From Geminicoccaceae bacterium (GTDB lineage: Bacteria; Pseudomonadota; Alphaproteobacteria; Geminicoccales; Geminicoccaceae): a stretch of DNA of 64,000 bases. A program made the position numbers and the translations under genes. The notes beneath the pieces are model-generated. The model saw nothing but the letters and a program-made list of their open reading frames with translations. It was not told the DNA's origin and searched no databases. Shown in pieces: positions 1 through 8,948 of this stretch. The stretch spans positions 62,001-126,000 of the forward strand of contig JANQPX010000030.1 of NCBI GenBank assembly GCA_028285265.1, written 5' to 3'. Numbering within the stretch: the stretch's first letter is position 1; every line of letters begins with the position of its first letter.

Positions 1-2
1 TG

Positions 3-281
3 TCAATCCTCGTCGCGGGACAACTTCTTGCTATCGCCGCTGGTCCTGTCGGGGTCCTCATGGCAATGACCGGCCACGAACGCAAAGTTGCCGTTGCGAT
101 AGGTCTATCGTTCATCTGCAACGTCGTGTTGAATTTTTTCTTGATTCCCCTGTTTAATCTTGAAGGAGCAGCCACGTCGACCGCGATCAGCCTCGCGGTT
201 TGGAACATCATCATGTTGGTTTGGGTGATCCGCCATATGCGTATTAACCCGACTCTTATCGGGCGACCCATTCGAGGCTGA
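3..281 (+). CDS. Polysaccharide flippase (Wzx/MATE-like), C-terminal part, cut by window edge
   Basis: This is the last ~92 residues of a membrane protein whose 5' end lies outside the window; the frame is open from base 3. Two hydrophobic segments are visible: one around FICNVVLNFFLIPLF and one around the segment ending in MLVWVIRHM. The combination of GHERKVAVAIGLSFICNVVLN and NLEGAATSTAISLAVWN is typical of the C-terminal half of oligosaccharide flippases of the MOP superfamily, where a short loop is followed by a G-A-A-x-x-T/S helix. Such proteins move lipid-linked oligosaccharides across the inner membrane. The glycosyltransferase that follows supports a surface-polysaccharide locus extending to the left. 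The substrate cannot be told from this fragment. Confidence 0.75.
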   Translation, partial: SILVAGQLLAIAAGPVGVLMAMTGHERKVAVAIGLSFICNVVLNFFLIPLFNLEGAATSTAISLAVWNIIMLVWVIRHMRINPTLIGRPIRG

Positions 282-463
282 AGAGGGCCTTACCTCTTTC
301 GCAGAACCTCGGCGCATAGTGATGTTGCGCCTCGGAAGCGGCTGCGACAAGAAACTTTGGCGCCGATAGTGGACAAATCGTCATGTCCATTGCAAGAGAG
401 TAGTCCATTCATGCCAAACGCTGCTGGCCAAGTCATGCGTAAAAATCATGGGCGACGCACCTC

Positions 464-1486
464 GTGTCTCTACGCGGAAACAGAGTCTTGATGAGCAACT
501 CTAGGTCGGAAGAATTGAAGAAGAGCCAGCATAAATCAGGACAGATGAGCGCTGACGATCAACACAGCCATGTCTTGGTCAGTATTGTCATGGCAACTTA
601 TTATCGAAACGACGCATTGAAAGACACAATCTTAAGTTGTCTTCAACAAAAGGCACATGATGACGGTGTCTTTGAGATCGTGGTTGTCGATAACGCGCCC
701 GACAGGAACGCTGAGCTGTTGGTGAATTCGATCGACGCGCAGGGTATACCGCTTCGCTACTTTCACGAGCCCAGACCTGGTATTTCTCATGCTCGCAATC
801 GCTGTATTGCCGAAGCACGAGGCGATTTCATCGCGATGATTGATGATGATGAAGTGGCGGTGCAGGACTGGCTGTTTAATCTGATGCAAACGCAAAAAGC
901 TTCTGATGCCGACGTGGTGTTCGGTCCGGTGCATCCGAGGTTTGACTCCCCGCCAACAGAAGACGAGGATTTTCTGACCGCATTTTACACCTATTCCCTG
1001 CCGCTAACCACGGGGTCGAAAGTGGGTGTTCGTGCGACCAACAATGCCTTGGTGCGACGAAGTGTGATTGGCGGTTCAGGCGAGCCGTTCGATACGAAAC
1101 TCGGCCTTACCGGTGGTGAAGATACGCTTTTCTTCAGCAAGCTCAAAGCCAATGGTGCGCAATTTGTCTGGTCAGCGGAAGCCATCGTCAGTGAGTTGAT
1201 TCCTGCTGATAGGCTTAATAGGTCGAAAATCTGGCATCGGGCGTTCCAGCGTGGGCAGTGTCGGGCATCAACACCGATGTTGCTGCCAAAGCCGCGGCCT
1301 GCAGAAACCCTTTTTTGGATGGCTGTCGGCGCGACGCAAATCATTTTGCTCGCGCCGGTCATCGCGGTTCTTTGGCTTCCTGACCGCCAGCGCGCGCTTT
1401 TCTGTGCGTGGAAGCTCGCTAGCGGTGTCGGAAAGATCCTTTGGATGAAACGCTTTCGGCAGCAAGTCTACGGCGCGGCTGGCTAG
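464..1486 (+). CDS. Family 2 glycosyltransferase
   Basis: This is a GT-A fold glycosyltransferase. The N-terminal nucleotide-binding strand reads VSIVMATYYRND. The metal-binding acidic cluster is in FIAMIDDDEVAVQDW (~residues 125-140). An acceptor-side GGEDTLFF motif lies near residue 225. A hydrophobic segment near residues 285-305 suggests membrane association. The longest frame opens with GTG at 464. ATG codons at 491 and 545 are alternatives, and the 545 ATG is preceded closely by AGGA and starts just before the first strand, so it may be the true start. It follows the flippase by ~180 bp and probably adds a sugar to a surface glycan; donor and acceptor are not predictable. Confidence 0.85.
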   Translation: MSLRGNRVLMSNSRSEELKKSQHKSGQMSADDQHSHVLVSIVMATYYRNDALKDTILSCLQQKAHDDGVFEIVVVDNAPDRNAELLVNSIDAQGIPLRYFHEPRPGISHARNRCIAEARGDFIAMIDDDEVAVQDWLFNLMQTQKASDADVVFGPVHPRFDSPPTEDEDFLTAFYTYSLPLTTGSKVGVRATNNALVRRSVIGGSGEPFDTKLGLTGGEDTLFFSKLKANGAQFVWSAEAIVSELIPADRLNRSKIWHRAFQRGQCRASTPMLLPKPRPAETLFWMAVGATQIILLAPVIAVLWLPDRQRALFCAWKLASGVGKILWMKRFRQQVYGAAG

Positions 1487-1746
1487 CCTTGATCTTATCT
1501 GGCGGCAAGTGACCTAGATCGCGTTCTCGGAAAGCTAACAAAGAGTGACGTCACCTCAGCGGCGCGGCGGCGGAATATCGTCAAGCGTGTTTTGGTCAAA
1601 CGCGCACCACGACAACGAACATCTGGTCGCCCTAAGAACGCACCGTCACCAGGGTGCAGTTCCCACCGCATCCCGAGTGTTGTTTCTACTGATCCTGCCA
1701 AGGTTATGGCAGCGATGCCAAGATCTCTTACACGATATCGGAGATA

Positions 1747-3225
1747 TCAGCGTGTGTCGTCATCGTCCACATTGCCACCGAGACCAAACCAACGATTTCG
1801 TGCGTCGTTGTAGTTGACTTCGATATCATAGATCTCGACGGGTAGAGCGAGATCCTTTGCTGTCAAACCGCCGACGGCGGCTTTGAGGCGATAGCTTGCA
1901 ACAATTTCATCGCGTTGCGCGCTGACGAGATCGACTTCCGCCTCAAAGAGATCGTTCTCCTGGTCGAGGACATCGAGCGTGGTTCTTTGCCCGACCAAAG
2001 CTTCTTGGCGAGAACCATCGAGTGCGATTTCAGCTGCTCGGACTTGCTCGGTAATGGCCTCGATACTCGAGCGTGCTGTCACCAGCGCTTGCCAGGCATC
2101 AGTCACCTCTTCGCGAATGCTTCGATAGATTGCGTCGAGATCGCTTTGGCGTTGCCGTACGACATCTTTACTTTGGCGGACCTGAGCATATTCGCCGCCG
2201 CCCTGATAGAGCGGCACCGTTAAGGCTGCGCCAATGGTCGCGGATCGTTGCCAATTGAGGGACAGATTGGGCTCATCCACATAGCTCAGCTCACCCGTCG
2301 CATCCAGCCTCGGTAACAGGGAGCTCTGAGCGATACTGACATCTTCCTTCGCCGCGGCAAGATTGAACTGCGCCGCTAGGATATTGGGATTAATGCCCTC
2401 TGCCATCCGTTGGGCTTCGTCTTCGCTCGCCGGAAGGCTATCGATCGGTTTCGGTGGGATCAGACTTTCCGGTTCCAGGTCGATGACATTGCGAAACGTC
2501 GCGCGCGACGTTTCAATGGCACCGGATGCGCGAACACGTTCGGAGACGGCGCCGGCCACGCGGGCTTCTGCTTGAGCGACGTCCGTGCGCGTGACTTCAC
2601 CAACCTCAAACCGATCCCTGGTCGCCTGAAGTTGCCGGCGTAGACGCCGCTCATTTTGGACGGCGAGTTCTAAAACGGCGAGGTCATTCAAAAGGCCTGT
2701 ATAGGCGGTGACGGCAAGCAGGAGAATGTCTTGTTCAACCGTGGCCAGTCTTGCCCGTTCGACTCGAACGAGGCGCTCGGCGCGCCGAATATTGGCTTCG
2801 GTTCCGCCCCCCTCGTAGAGGTTCTGCCGAACGCTGAGTGCATTTGAGGTGGTAAAGGTATCCCCGCCACCGCCCGAGCTCTCAAGATCGGTCAATACCG
2901 CACTTGATTCGACATCGAGTGACGGACGCCAGCCGCTCTTGGCCTGGGCGACCAACTCGTCCGTCGACCGCAGCGCGGCGCGTTGCGCTTCAACCTCGGG
3001 GTTCGTGAGGTAGGTCGACACAAGCGCTTCTTCGAGCGTTTGCGCTGATGCGGACGTCGCCAAAGATAGGGTCAGCCCGAAAGCCATGGCGGCAAGCTTT
3101 CGATCTCGATTTCGAGATGGGTTTCCGAGGCAAAAGCAAATCACGTCAGGCTCCGGCAACATGCTGGCAGAACACACCGCTGAAGAGACGTCTTTCTCAT
3201 CAAGCGGCGTCTGATTCCAGATCAT
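1747..3225 (-). CDS. tolC: TolC-family outer membrane channel protein
   Basis: This is an outer-membrane/periplasmic channel for type I secretion and RND-type efflux. After a signal peptide ending in TSASAQ, the mature protein begins TLEEALVSTYLTNPEVEAQRAALRS, the classic first helix of the OEP repeat. Two repeats follow, with long helices and the YQGGGEYAQVRQSK stretch of the second repeat. The frame stays open upstream into rsmA, so I chose the ATG at 3225, which lies 55 bp after the rsmA stop (492 aa). ATGs at 3162 and 3087 remain possible; none has a strong ribosome binding site. The C-terminal Asp-rich tail is not part of the family core. TolC is commonly unlinked from its pumps in alphaproteobacteria, and none is seen here. 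Confidence 0.88.
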   Translation of the reverse strand: MIWNQTPLDEKDVSSAVCSASMLPEPDVICFCLGNPSRNRDRKLAAMAFGLTLSLATSASAQTLEEALVSTYLTNPEVEAQRAALRSTDELVAQAKSGWRPSLDVESSAVLTDLESSGGGGDTFTTSNALSVRQNLYEGGGTEANIRRAERLVRVERARLATVEQDILLLAVTAYTGLLNDLAVLELAVQNERRLRRQLQATRDRFEVGEVTRTDVAQAEARVAGAVSERVRASGAIETSRATFRNVIDLEPESLIPPKPIDSLPASEDEAQRMAEGINPNILAAQFNLAAAKEDVSIAQSSLLPRLDATGELSYVDEPNLSLNWQRSATIGAALTVPLYQGGGEYAQVRQSKDVVRQRQSDLDAIYRSIREEVTDAWQALVTARSSIEAITEQVRAAEIALDGSRQEALVGQRTTLDVLDQENDLFEAEVDLVSAQRDEIVASYRLKAAVGGLTAKDLALPVEIYDIEVNYNDARNRWFGLGGNVDDDDTR

Positions 3226-3280
3226 GGTTGATAGCACGTATTGGTTAATAACACGGTAAGGACGTAGTACGCTAGTGCGA

Positions 3281-4150
3281 CTAAACTGTTGATGGATCGA
3301 TCTCAAGGTTGCCGTCGGCTTCAGCCTGTCGCGCAAGATGGCAAAAGCTCTCGACGTCCAATTCTTCGGCGCGGGCGGTTTCATCAATACCCGCTGCCGC
3401 GAGTAATGGGCGAGGGTCGCGGATGAGGGACTTCAGGCTTGTGCGCAGCATTTTTCGCCGCTGGCCAAACGCTGCTGCGAGAATGCGTTCCAGCAGTCGC
3501 TTGTCTGCCGACTCTAAGGGCTCGTCCCTCGGTGTCAGTCCAATGATTGACGAAGCCACCTTGGGCGGTGGCACAAAGGCCTTGGCGGGAAGATGGAGCA
3601 GGCGTTCTGTCGTGCACAGCCATTGTACGAGCACAGACAGCCTGCCGTAGTCCTTGCTTCTCGGTTGTGCAATCAGACGATCTGCGACCTCACGCTGAAA
3701 CATCAGCGTCATGCATTCGATATGAACGAGCTGATCTAGCCAGCGAAGGAGAAGGGCCGTGCCCACATTGTAGGGAAGATTGGCAACGATGGTCAGCCGC
3801 TGTTCTGGCCTGATCATTGCCAGATCAACCTCCATGGCATCGGCCTCGATCAACGTCAATCGCCCCTCAAATGCCATGACAAGCTCTTGAAGTGCCTCGA
3901 TACAGCGCGGATCACGTTCGATCGCAACCACATGACCAGCGCCACTCGCAAGCAAGGCGCGGGTTAGTCCACCCGGTCCAGGGCCGATTTCAAGAACGGT
4001 TCGGCCAGTCAGATCGCCGGCGAGGCTAACGATCCGTGAGAGGAGATTCGTGTCCAGAAGAAAGTGCTGACCTAAGCGTTTCTCTGCACGCAGGTTGTGG
4101 TCACGTATAACGTCGCGGAGCGGCCTTAGCGAAGTAAGCTCGTGCGACAC
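3281..4150 (-). CDS. rsmA: 16S rRNA (adenine-N6,N6)-dimethyltransferase RsmA/KsgA
   Basis: This enzyme dimethylates the two adjacent adenosines in the 3' terminal helix-45 loop of 16S rRNA during 30S maturation. The signatures are KRLGQHFLLD near residue 25, the SAM-binding VLEIGPGPGGLT near residue 53, and the catalytic NLPYNV near residue 125. The C-terminal helical domain includes AAAFGQRRKMLRTSL. At 289 aa it is of normal length. It lies 24 bp downstream of surA and is probably co-transcribed with the lpt genes. The usual neighbour pdxA is not between surA and this gene. Confidence 0.95.
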   Translation of the reverse strand: MSHELTSLRPLRDVIRDHNLRAEKRLGQHFLLDTNLLSRIVSLAGDLTGRTVLEIGPGPGGLTRALLASGAGHVVAIERDPRCIEALQELVMAFEGRLTLIEADAMEVDLAMIRPEQRLTIVANLPYNVGTALLLRWLDQLVHIECMTLMFQREVADRLIAQPRSKDYGRLSVLVQWLCTTERLLHLPAKAFVPPPKVASSIIGLTPRDEPLESADKRLLERILAAAFGQRRKMLRTSLKSLIRDPRPLLAAAGIDETARAEELDVESFCHLARQAEADGNLEIDPSTV

Positions 4151-4174
4151 GGCTGCTCCTTGCTCAGCGAGGGC

Positions 4175-5470
4175 TCAGATGCGAATATCGATAAAAGCCT
4201 GTTTGCGAAGATCCCGAAGATAGCGACGCGCCAATCGGTCGAGACGCTCCCGCTCGAGCTGTTCGGCGATTTTTTGGCGATCCTCTTCCGAAGCGATGGT
4301 ATTCCCGCTTTCGGGCACGTCGCCGCCTCGACGATCGCAAACCATCAAAAGGTGGACACCACCAGGACCCTGCAAGGGCGTGCTGATTTCGCCTTCAGGC
4401 AATTCACGTACAGCATTGGCAAGGACGACCGGCAAATCGCTCACCTTGAGCCAACCAAGATCACCAGACGCGGGCGCTTGCAGTTCTTCGGCGACGGCAT
4501 TGACTGCTGCGCAATCAGTCAGGCGTGTACGAAGACTGTTGGCCTGATCGACTTTCGCAGAGAGAATCTCATCATTACCAATGTCTGCCTCGAACAGCAC
4601 CTGCGACAACTGGACCTCGATCGGCGTCCGTTCGCCGCCCTCGGTCGATGGCGCGGCGCCGAGCCGTCGATCGCGAAGCTGAAAGATATAGAAACCCACT
4701 GGGGACCGGAGCGGCTCCGACACATCGCCGGGGCGAAGGCGTTCGAGCGCGCTTTCCAACTCAGGCGGAATCGTTGAGGCTGGCACCCAGCCGACGTCGC
4801 CGCCGTTTCTCGCTGTTGCCGAGGCGGAGACCTGACGTGCCAGAGCTTCAAAGCTCGCACCTTCAGATAGCGTTCGCACCAAGCGTGCGGCATCAGCTGC
4901 TACCCGAGGTTCGTCGCTTGGGCTGTCGACCGGCAGGACGATTTCAGACAAGAGATATTCTGGTTGCCCTTGATTGCGCTTGGCTTCCTCAACCGCGATT
5001 TCAAGCTGATCGACGGTGACATTGACCTGAGGTCGGAGGCGCTGGTTGACAATCTTCAGCCAGCTGATCTGCGCGCGGAGTTGGTTCTTGAGCGTCTTCG
5101 GATCGATCCGGTTGCTCGCCAGCATTTGCTCAAGCTGGTCCGGTGACATTTGATTACGTGACGCGATATCGGCAAGTGCGCGATTAAGCTCGTCGGGTGT
5201 CACATCGATTGACAGCCGCTTTGCCTCCTGTAGCTGCAACGATTCTTCGATCAAGCTACGCAAGACCTGCGGTGACAACTGTCGCCTAGCTTGCTCTTGA
5301 TCCTGGATGCGGCTGGTCAACAGGACGAGGCCGAGACGTTCGCTCAGGTCTTGCGCGCTGACGACATCGTCATTGACGATCGCTGCAATACGCTGCTCCT
5401 GGGCTGAGAGTATGGCCGGAAGTGCGAACAATAGCGTTGAGACGAAGAGACAAATAGTAGAGCGACGCAT
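4175..5470 (-). CDS. surA: SurA-type periplasmic peptidyl-prolyl isomerase/chaperone
   Basis: This is a periplasmic chaperone that escorts outer-membrane beta-barrel proteins to the BAM machinery. A Sec signal peptide (MRRSTICLFVSTLLFALP to about residue 23, ending LSAQE) is followed by a SurA N-terminal helical domain (IAAIVNDDVVSAQDL). Two parvulin-like domains follow, the first around residues 165-275 (with GGDVGWV) and the second around residues 280-385 (with SGDLGWLKVSDLP). It lies 51 bp downstream of lptD. LptD is a known SurA client in enterobacteria, which fits the operon. At 431 aa it matches the family. Confidence 0.92.
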   Translation of the reverse strand: MRRSTICLFVSTLLFALPAILSAQEQRIAAIVNDDVVSAQDLSERLGLVLLTSRIQDQEQARRQLSPQVLRSLIEESLQLQEAKRLSIDVTPDELNRALADIASRNQMSPDQLEQMLASNRIDPKTLKNQLRAQISWLKIVNQRLRPQVNVTVDQLEIAVEEAKRNQGQPEYLLSEIVLPVDSPSDEPRVAADAARLVRTLSEGASFEALARQVSASATARNGGDVGWVPASTIPPELESALERLRPGDVSEPLRSPVGFYIFQLRDRRLGAAPSTEGGERTPIEVQLSQVLFEADIGNDEILSAKVDQANSLRTRLTDCAAVNAVAEELQAPASGDLGWLKVSDLPVVLANAVRELPEGEISTPLQGPGGVHLLMVCDRRGGDVPESGNTIASEEDRQKIAEQLERERLDRLARRYLRDLRKQAFIDIRI

Positions 5471-5521
5471 GGAACGTTCCGTTCTCCAAATTCGGAATGA
5501 CCGGCCAGACCCGCTGAAAGG

Positions 5522-7792
5522 TCAAAATCCGAAGGCAGACGTTTCTCCCCCGACTTCGCCGAGATTCTGGAATGTCAGCCTAAGTGAGATCGTGGTGCCG
5601 TCTCCGGCGTCCCGATTTTCAGTGAATAGCCTTTCGACTCCGGCAATCAGCACCAAGCAGGGATGTCGATAGATCAGGCCGTAGGTGTTGGCAACAGTGC
5701 GGTCTGCCTTCAAATCACGTCTCGTCTGAGCGCGAACAGTCAAGCCACTGCCAAGACCAAGCTGAACTCCAGCCGTAATCTCCTCGCGGGCCCTGAATTC
5801 CTCCTCGGAGACCGACGGGTCATCCTCCAGCGATAGATAGTTGACATCAAAGCGAAGTGAAGAGGGGCCAAGTGTAGCGCGAACCTCATTGCGCACGGGC
5901 TCCAGGGAATCGCGATCCAGACGGAAACGATATCGCGCTCGGAGCCAATCGGCAGGTGTGAGTTCAATCCGACCGACATAGTCGGTGAAACGTCCATCTA
6001 ACCCGCTATCGGCGTCGAATTGATCGTCTTTCTGAAAGCGAAAACTCTGACCGAAAAGTGTATTGACGACCTCACCTCGGTCACCGATGCCGGCGAAACG
6101 GAGACCATAGCTGACACGAGACCCCTCCTCGACCTGGTCGAGCCCGGGAAAGCGACTCTCTTCGAAGAGGTTGGTGTCGTCGAACTCGAGATCGAGGCTG
6201 TCTTCATTAGGAATATCATCATCATTCAGCCCGGTGGGGGCGAGTGTGAGGCTCGAGATTGGCTCGATCACCGGAGTGAGACCGAGGGTTTCACCGACCC
6301 AAGGCCAATTCCAATCAAGTGTTGCCCGTGGGATCAGCCGGCCTTCGGTGCGACGGCCTTCATCCGACAACGTATCAGGATCACCATCAAGATCGTAGTA
6401 GTCACCGCGAAGGCTCAAACTAAGGCGGTATTGATCACCAAGTCTGCCAAGCCACGGCAGCTCCCAGCCGCCAGTTGTGGAAAGACGCCGGGTGTCGAGG
6501 CCGTCAGTTCTGTTGAGGGCGAGCAGGCTGCTGTCGAGAAAGAAACGCGAACCCCATATCATTGGCTTACTTGAGAGCTCGACGTCTAGAAGTGGCAACG
6601 CGAACGGAATCAATCCTTGATCATCGGCTTCGCGTAGGCCCTGGAAGGCATAGGTATTGGCGGCGTAGTAATTGCGCCCACTTGTTTTTTCAATGAAGAG
6701 GCGGTTTTCCAGGATATTCAGATCGCTGAAGTCATAACGTGACAAATAGGTGTCATCGGAGGCAACGAATAAGTTATAGCCCCAATCCCATCCACCACCC
6801 AACGCAAATTTGCCATCGCCTTCGACGTGCCCGCGAAATTCGTCCCTTGTTGCCTGATCATCGTTATCGTTTTCAGGCTCGCTACCGCGGGTGATGCTGC
6901 CGCCAAGATTGTAGCGGCCGTTGCGCAGGCGATGGCGAAATTCGCCAGCCAGTGCAACACCTTCTTGCGTCGTGATGATCGGTGACAGGGTGACGTCGTA
7001 ATTAGGTGCAAGCGCGAAGTGGTAGGGCGTCTCCAGAACAAAACCGAGCTCAGTGTCGGTACCAAAGGAGGGCGAGAGAAACCCCGATCGCCTGTCGACA
7101 CTAGGATCTGGGTGCGAGAAATACGGGGTATAAAAGACAGGGACGCCGTGGAACTCGAAAAAGGCGTGGTTATAGGTGACGTCCTTGGTTTCCTCATCAT
7201 GTGTCACCTTTGATGCGGTAATCTGCCAGAGTGGGGAAGCCTCTTCCTCTTCGCAAACCGGGCAAGGAGAATAGACGGCTTGATCCATCTCTGTTCGTGT
7301 TCCATCGATGAGCCTTGCCGAGGTTGCTGCCAGTCTTGAGTCTTTGTCGAGACGTGCTCGGAGCTCTTCGATAACCCCGTCTTTCAGGTCCCCGCTAATC
7401 TCGAGAAGATCCGCATAGATTGCCTGTCCGCCGGGTTCCAGAAGCGTCACATTGCCGACGGCTTCGATCCGATCTTCGGCCTGATAATAGCGGACTTTGT
7501 CAGCCAAAAGTCGCCGATTGCCACGTGTTATTTCGACGTCGCCGATTGCCGTCACAACCTGGCGAGGTTCATCGACGTCCACGCGCTCGGCCAACATCAG
7601 CACAGGACCCTCACCTGGCTTCAACGATTGGCTCATCGCTGGAATCGCCAATGACGTCATTGTGAAGATAAAAATGAGGGCGAAACCGTCCCGAACCAAC
7701 GAACGCCCTGTCCAAGTGGACCGCGGGCGACGGTTAGATCGCAATATTGTTGAGGCGGGTACGCCTTCGTTCATAACAAACGGTACCGTCAC
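5522..7792 (-). CDS. lptD: LPS-assembly outer membrane protein LptD
   Basis: This is the outer-membrane translocon that inserts lipopolysaccharide into the outer leaflet. The N-terminal part carries a hydrophobic signal region (~residues 37-52, FALIFIFTMTSLAIP). It is followed by an OstA-type periplasmic domain (LLADKVRYYQAEDRIEAVGNV). The remainder is a long Tyr/Arg/Asp-rich beta-barrel ending in a terminal Phe (SAFGF), as outer-membrane barrels do. A CPVC pair near residue 176 may contribute to the disulfides that LptD needs. An alternative start, ATG at 7774, shortens it by six residues. The start directly abuts the lptG stop, so translation is probably coupled. Confidence 0.93.
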   Translation of the reverse strand: MTVPFVMNEGVPASTILRSNRRPRSTWTGRSLVRDGFALIFIFTMTSLAIPAMSQSLKPGEGPVLMLAERVDVDEPRQVVTAIGDVEITRGNRRLLADKVRYYQAEDRIEAVGNVTLLEPGGQAIYADLLEISGDLKDGVIEELRARLDKDSRLAATSARLIDGTRTEMDQAVYSPCPVCEEEEASPLWQITASKVTHDEETKDVTYNHAFFEFHGVPVFYTPYFSHPDPSVDRRSGFLSPSFGTDTELGFVLETPYHFALAPNYDVTLSPIITTQEGVALAGEFRHRLRNGRYNLGGSITRGSEPENDNDDQATRDEFRGHVEGDGKFALGGGWDWGYNLFVASDDTYLSRYDFSDLNILENRLFIEKTSGRNYYAANTYAFQGLREADDQGLIPFALPLLDVELSSKPMIWGSRFFLDSSLLALNRTDGLDTRRLSTTGGWELPWLGRLGDQYRLSLSLRGDYYDLDGDPDTLSDEGRRTEGRLIPRATLDWNWPWVGETLGLTPVIEPISSLTLAPTGLNDDDIPNEDSLDLEFDDTNLFEESRFPGLDQVEEGSRVSYGLRFAGIGDRGEVVNTLFGQSFRFQKDDQFDADSGLDGRFTDYVGRIELTPADWLRARYRFRLDRDSLEPVRNEVRATLGPSSLRFDVNYLSLEDDPSVSEEEFRAREEITAGVQLGLGSGLTVRAQTRRDLKADRTVANTYGLIYRHPCLVLIAGVERLFTENRDAGDGTTISLRLTFQNLGEVGGETSAFGF

Positions 7793-8947
7793 TCAGCCGT
7801 CTTCCAGGTGCAAAAGCGTGGTTACGCCTAACAGAATTGCGATTCCTGCCGGCGTCCAGGCTGCCAATGTCGGAGGGAGCCGACCCGACAGGCCAAGTGC
7901 AAAAATCACGTCAGACAGAATGTAGAAGGCGAAGCCAGTAATCAAGCCGCCAGCAACCAAAATGCCTGTGCCGCCTCGTCGAACCAATCTTAGCGAAAAG
8001 GTGACCCCGATCAGCAACATAGCGGCAAGCAGGCTAGGAAGGGAAAGCAACCGATGCCAATAAAGCCGATGCTCTGTTGCCGAGAAGCCGACTGCCTCCA
8101 ACTGCTCGATGAATCCAGGAAGGTCCCAAAAAGACGTCGTTTCGGGAGCTTCGAAACTATCCTTGATTCGATCTGGGGTCAGATCGGTGGGAATGTTGAG
8201 CGTTGCCAGAACCTCACTATCGCCTTCAGGATTGGAATAGATCGGATCGATCAGCACCCAGTTCCCCGGCTTTAAGCGCGCAACCTCGGCATCGGCCCGT
8301 GCGGAAAACAGTTCGCGGTCGTCATAAAAGAACACGATGACCGATTTGAGCGTCGGCGGATCTCGCTGCATCTGACGGGCATGGAGCAGCAGCTCACCCC
8401 CTTCATCTGTCGGCTGACGAAGCCAAAGCCCTCCTTGGGAAACGGCGACCATCGATGCCCTATAAGAAAAGTAGATCCGCTCCATAGTCTCATACTTTGC
8501 GACCAGAACAGAACCGATCGGGTTGAACACCGTCACGGTAAAGACGCCGATGCCGACGGCAACGGCCAGCGCTGGTGTCAAAAACTGCCAGACGGAGACA
8601 CCGGTTGCACGAGCTGCGACAAGCTCATGGCTGCGTGTTAAGCGTTGAAAGCTGAACATTGTTCCAAACAGCACCGAAAACGGCAGGAGCTGCTGTAGGA
8701 AGAACGGTAGATGTAGCCATGCCATGGTGAAGACGACGGCAAACGTCGCTTCTGGCCTGCTCCCAGCACGGCGCAATAGCTCAATCAGATCAACAACGAC
8801 TGCGACAACGCCCAGGGCCAGAAGAGCAATCATGATGCCAATAAAGGCTTGCTTGGCGATATAGATCGAGAGCGTAAGAGATAGTCGGATCGGTCTCTTT
8901 GGCTGCCCGAGGTCGTCCGACGTTGCGATCGATCCCTTACTGATCAT
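7793..8947 (-). CDS. lptG: LPS export ABC transporter permease LptG
   Basis: This is an inner-membrane permease of the YjgP/YjgQ family. With LptF and the LptB ATPase it extracts LPS and drives it along the Lpt bridge. N-terminal transmembrane helices lie around AKQAFIGIMIALLALGVVAVVVDLI, and two more around the LPFFLQQLLPFSVLFGTMF and FLTPALAVAVGIGVF stretches. A periplasmic beta-jellyroll follows, then three C-terminal helices. The frame opens at 8989 inside lptF. The ATG at 8947 begins one base after the lptF stop and gives 384 aa, so I prefer it. LptB/LptA/LptC are not in the window. Confidence 0.92.
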   Translation of the reverse strand: MISKGSIATSDDLGQPKRPIRLSLTLSIYIAKQAFIGIMIALLALGVVAVVVDLIELLRRAGSRPEATFAVVFTMAWLHLPFFLQQLLPFSVLFGTMFSFQRLTRSHELVAARATGVSVWQFLTPALAVAVGIGVFTVTVFNPIGSVLVAKYETMERIYFSYRASMVAVSQGGLWLRQPTDEGGELLLHARQMQRDPPTLKSVIVFFYDDRELFSARADAEVARLKPGNWVLIDPIYSNPEGDSEVLATLNIPTDLTPDRIKDSFEAPETTSFWDLPGFIEQLEAVGFSATEHRLYWHRLLSLPSLLAAMLLIGVTFSLRLVRRGGTGILVAGGLITGFAFYILSDVIFALGLSGRLPPTLAAWTPAGIAILLGVTTLLHLEDG

Positions 8948-8948
8948 C

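Noticed and set aside
1545..1817. Small plus-strand frames after the first GT2 gene
   Set aside because: They overlap the 3' end of tolC on the opposite strand and lack initiation signals; the 1487-1746 gap appears non-coding.
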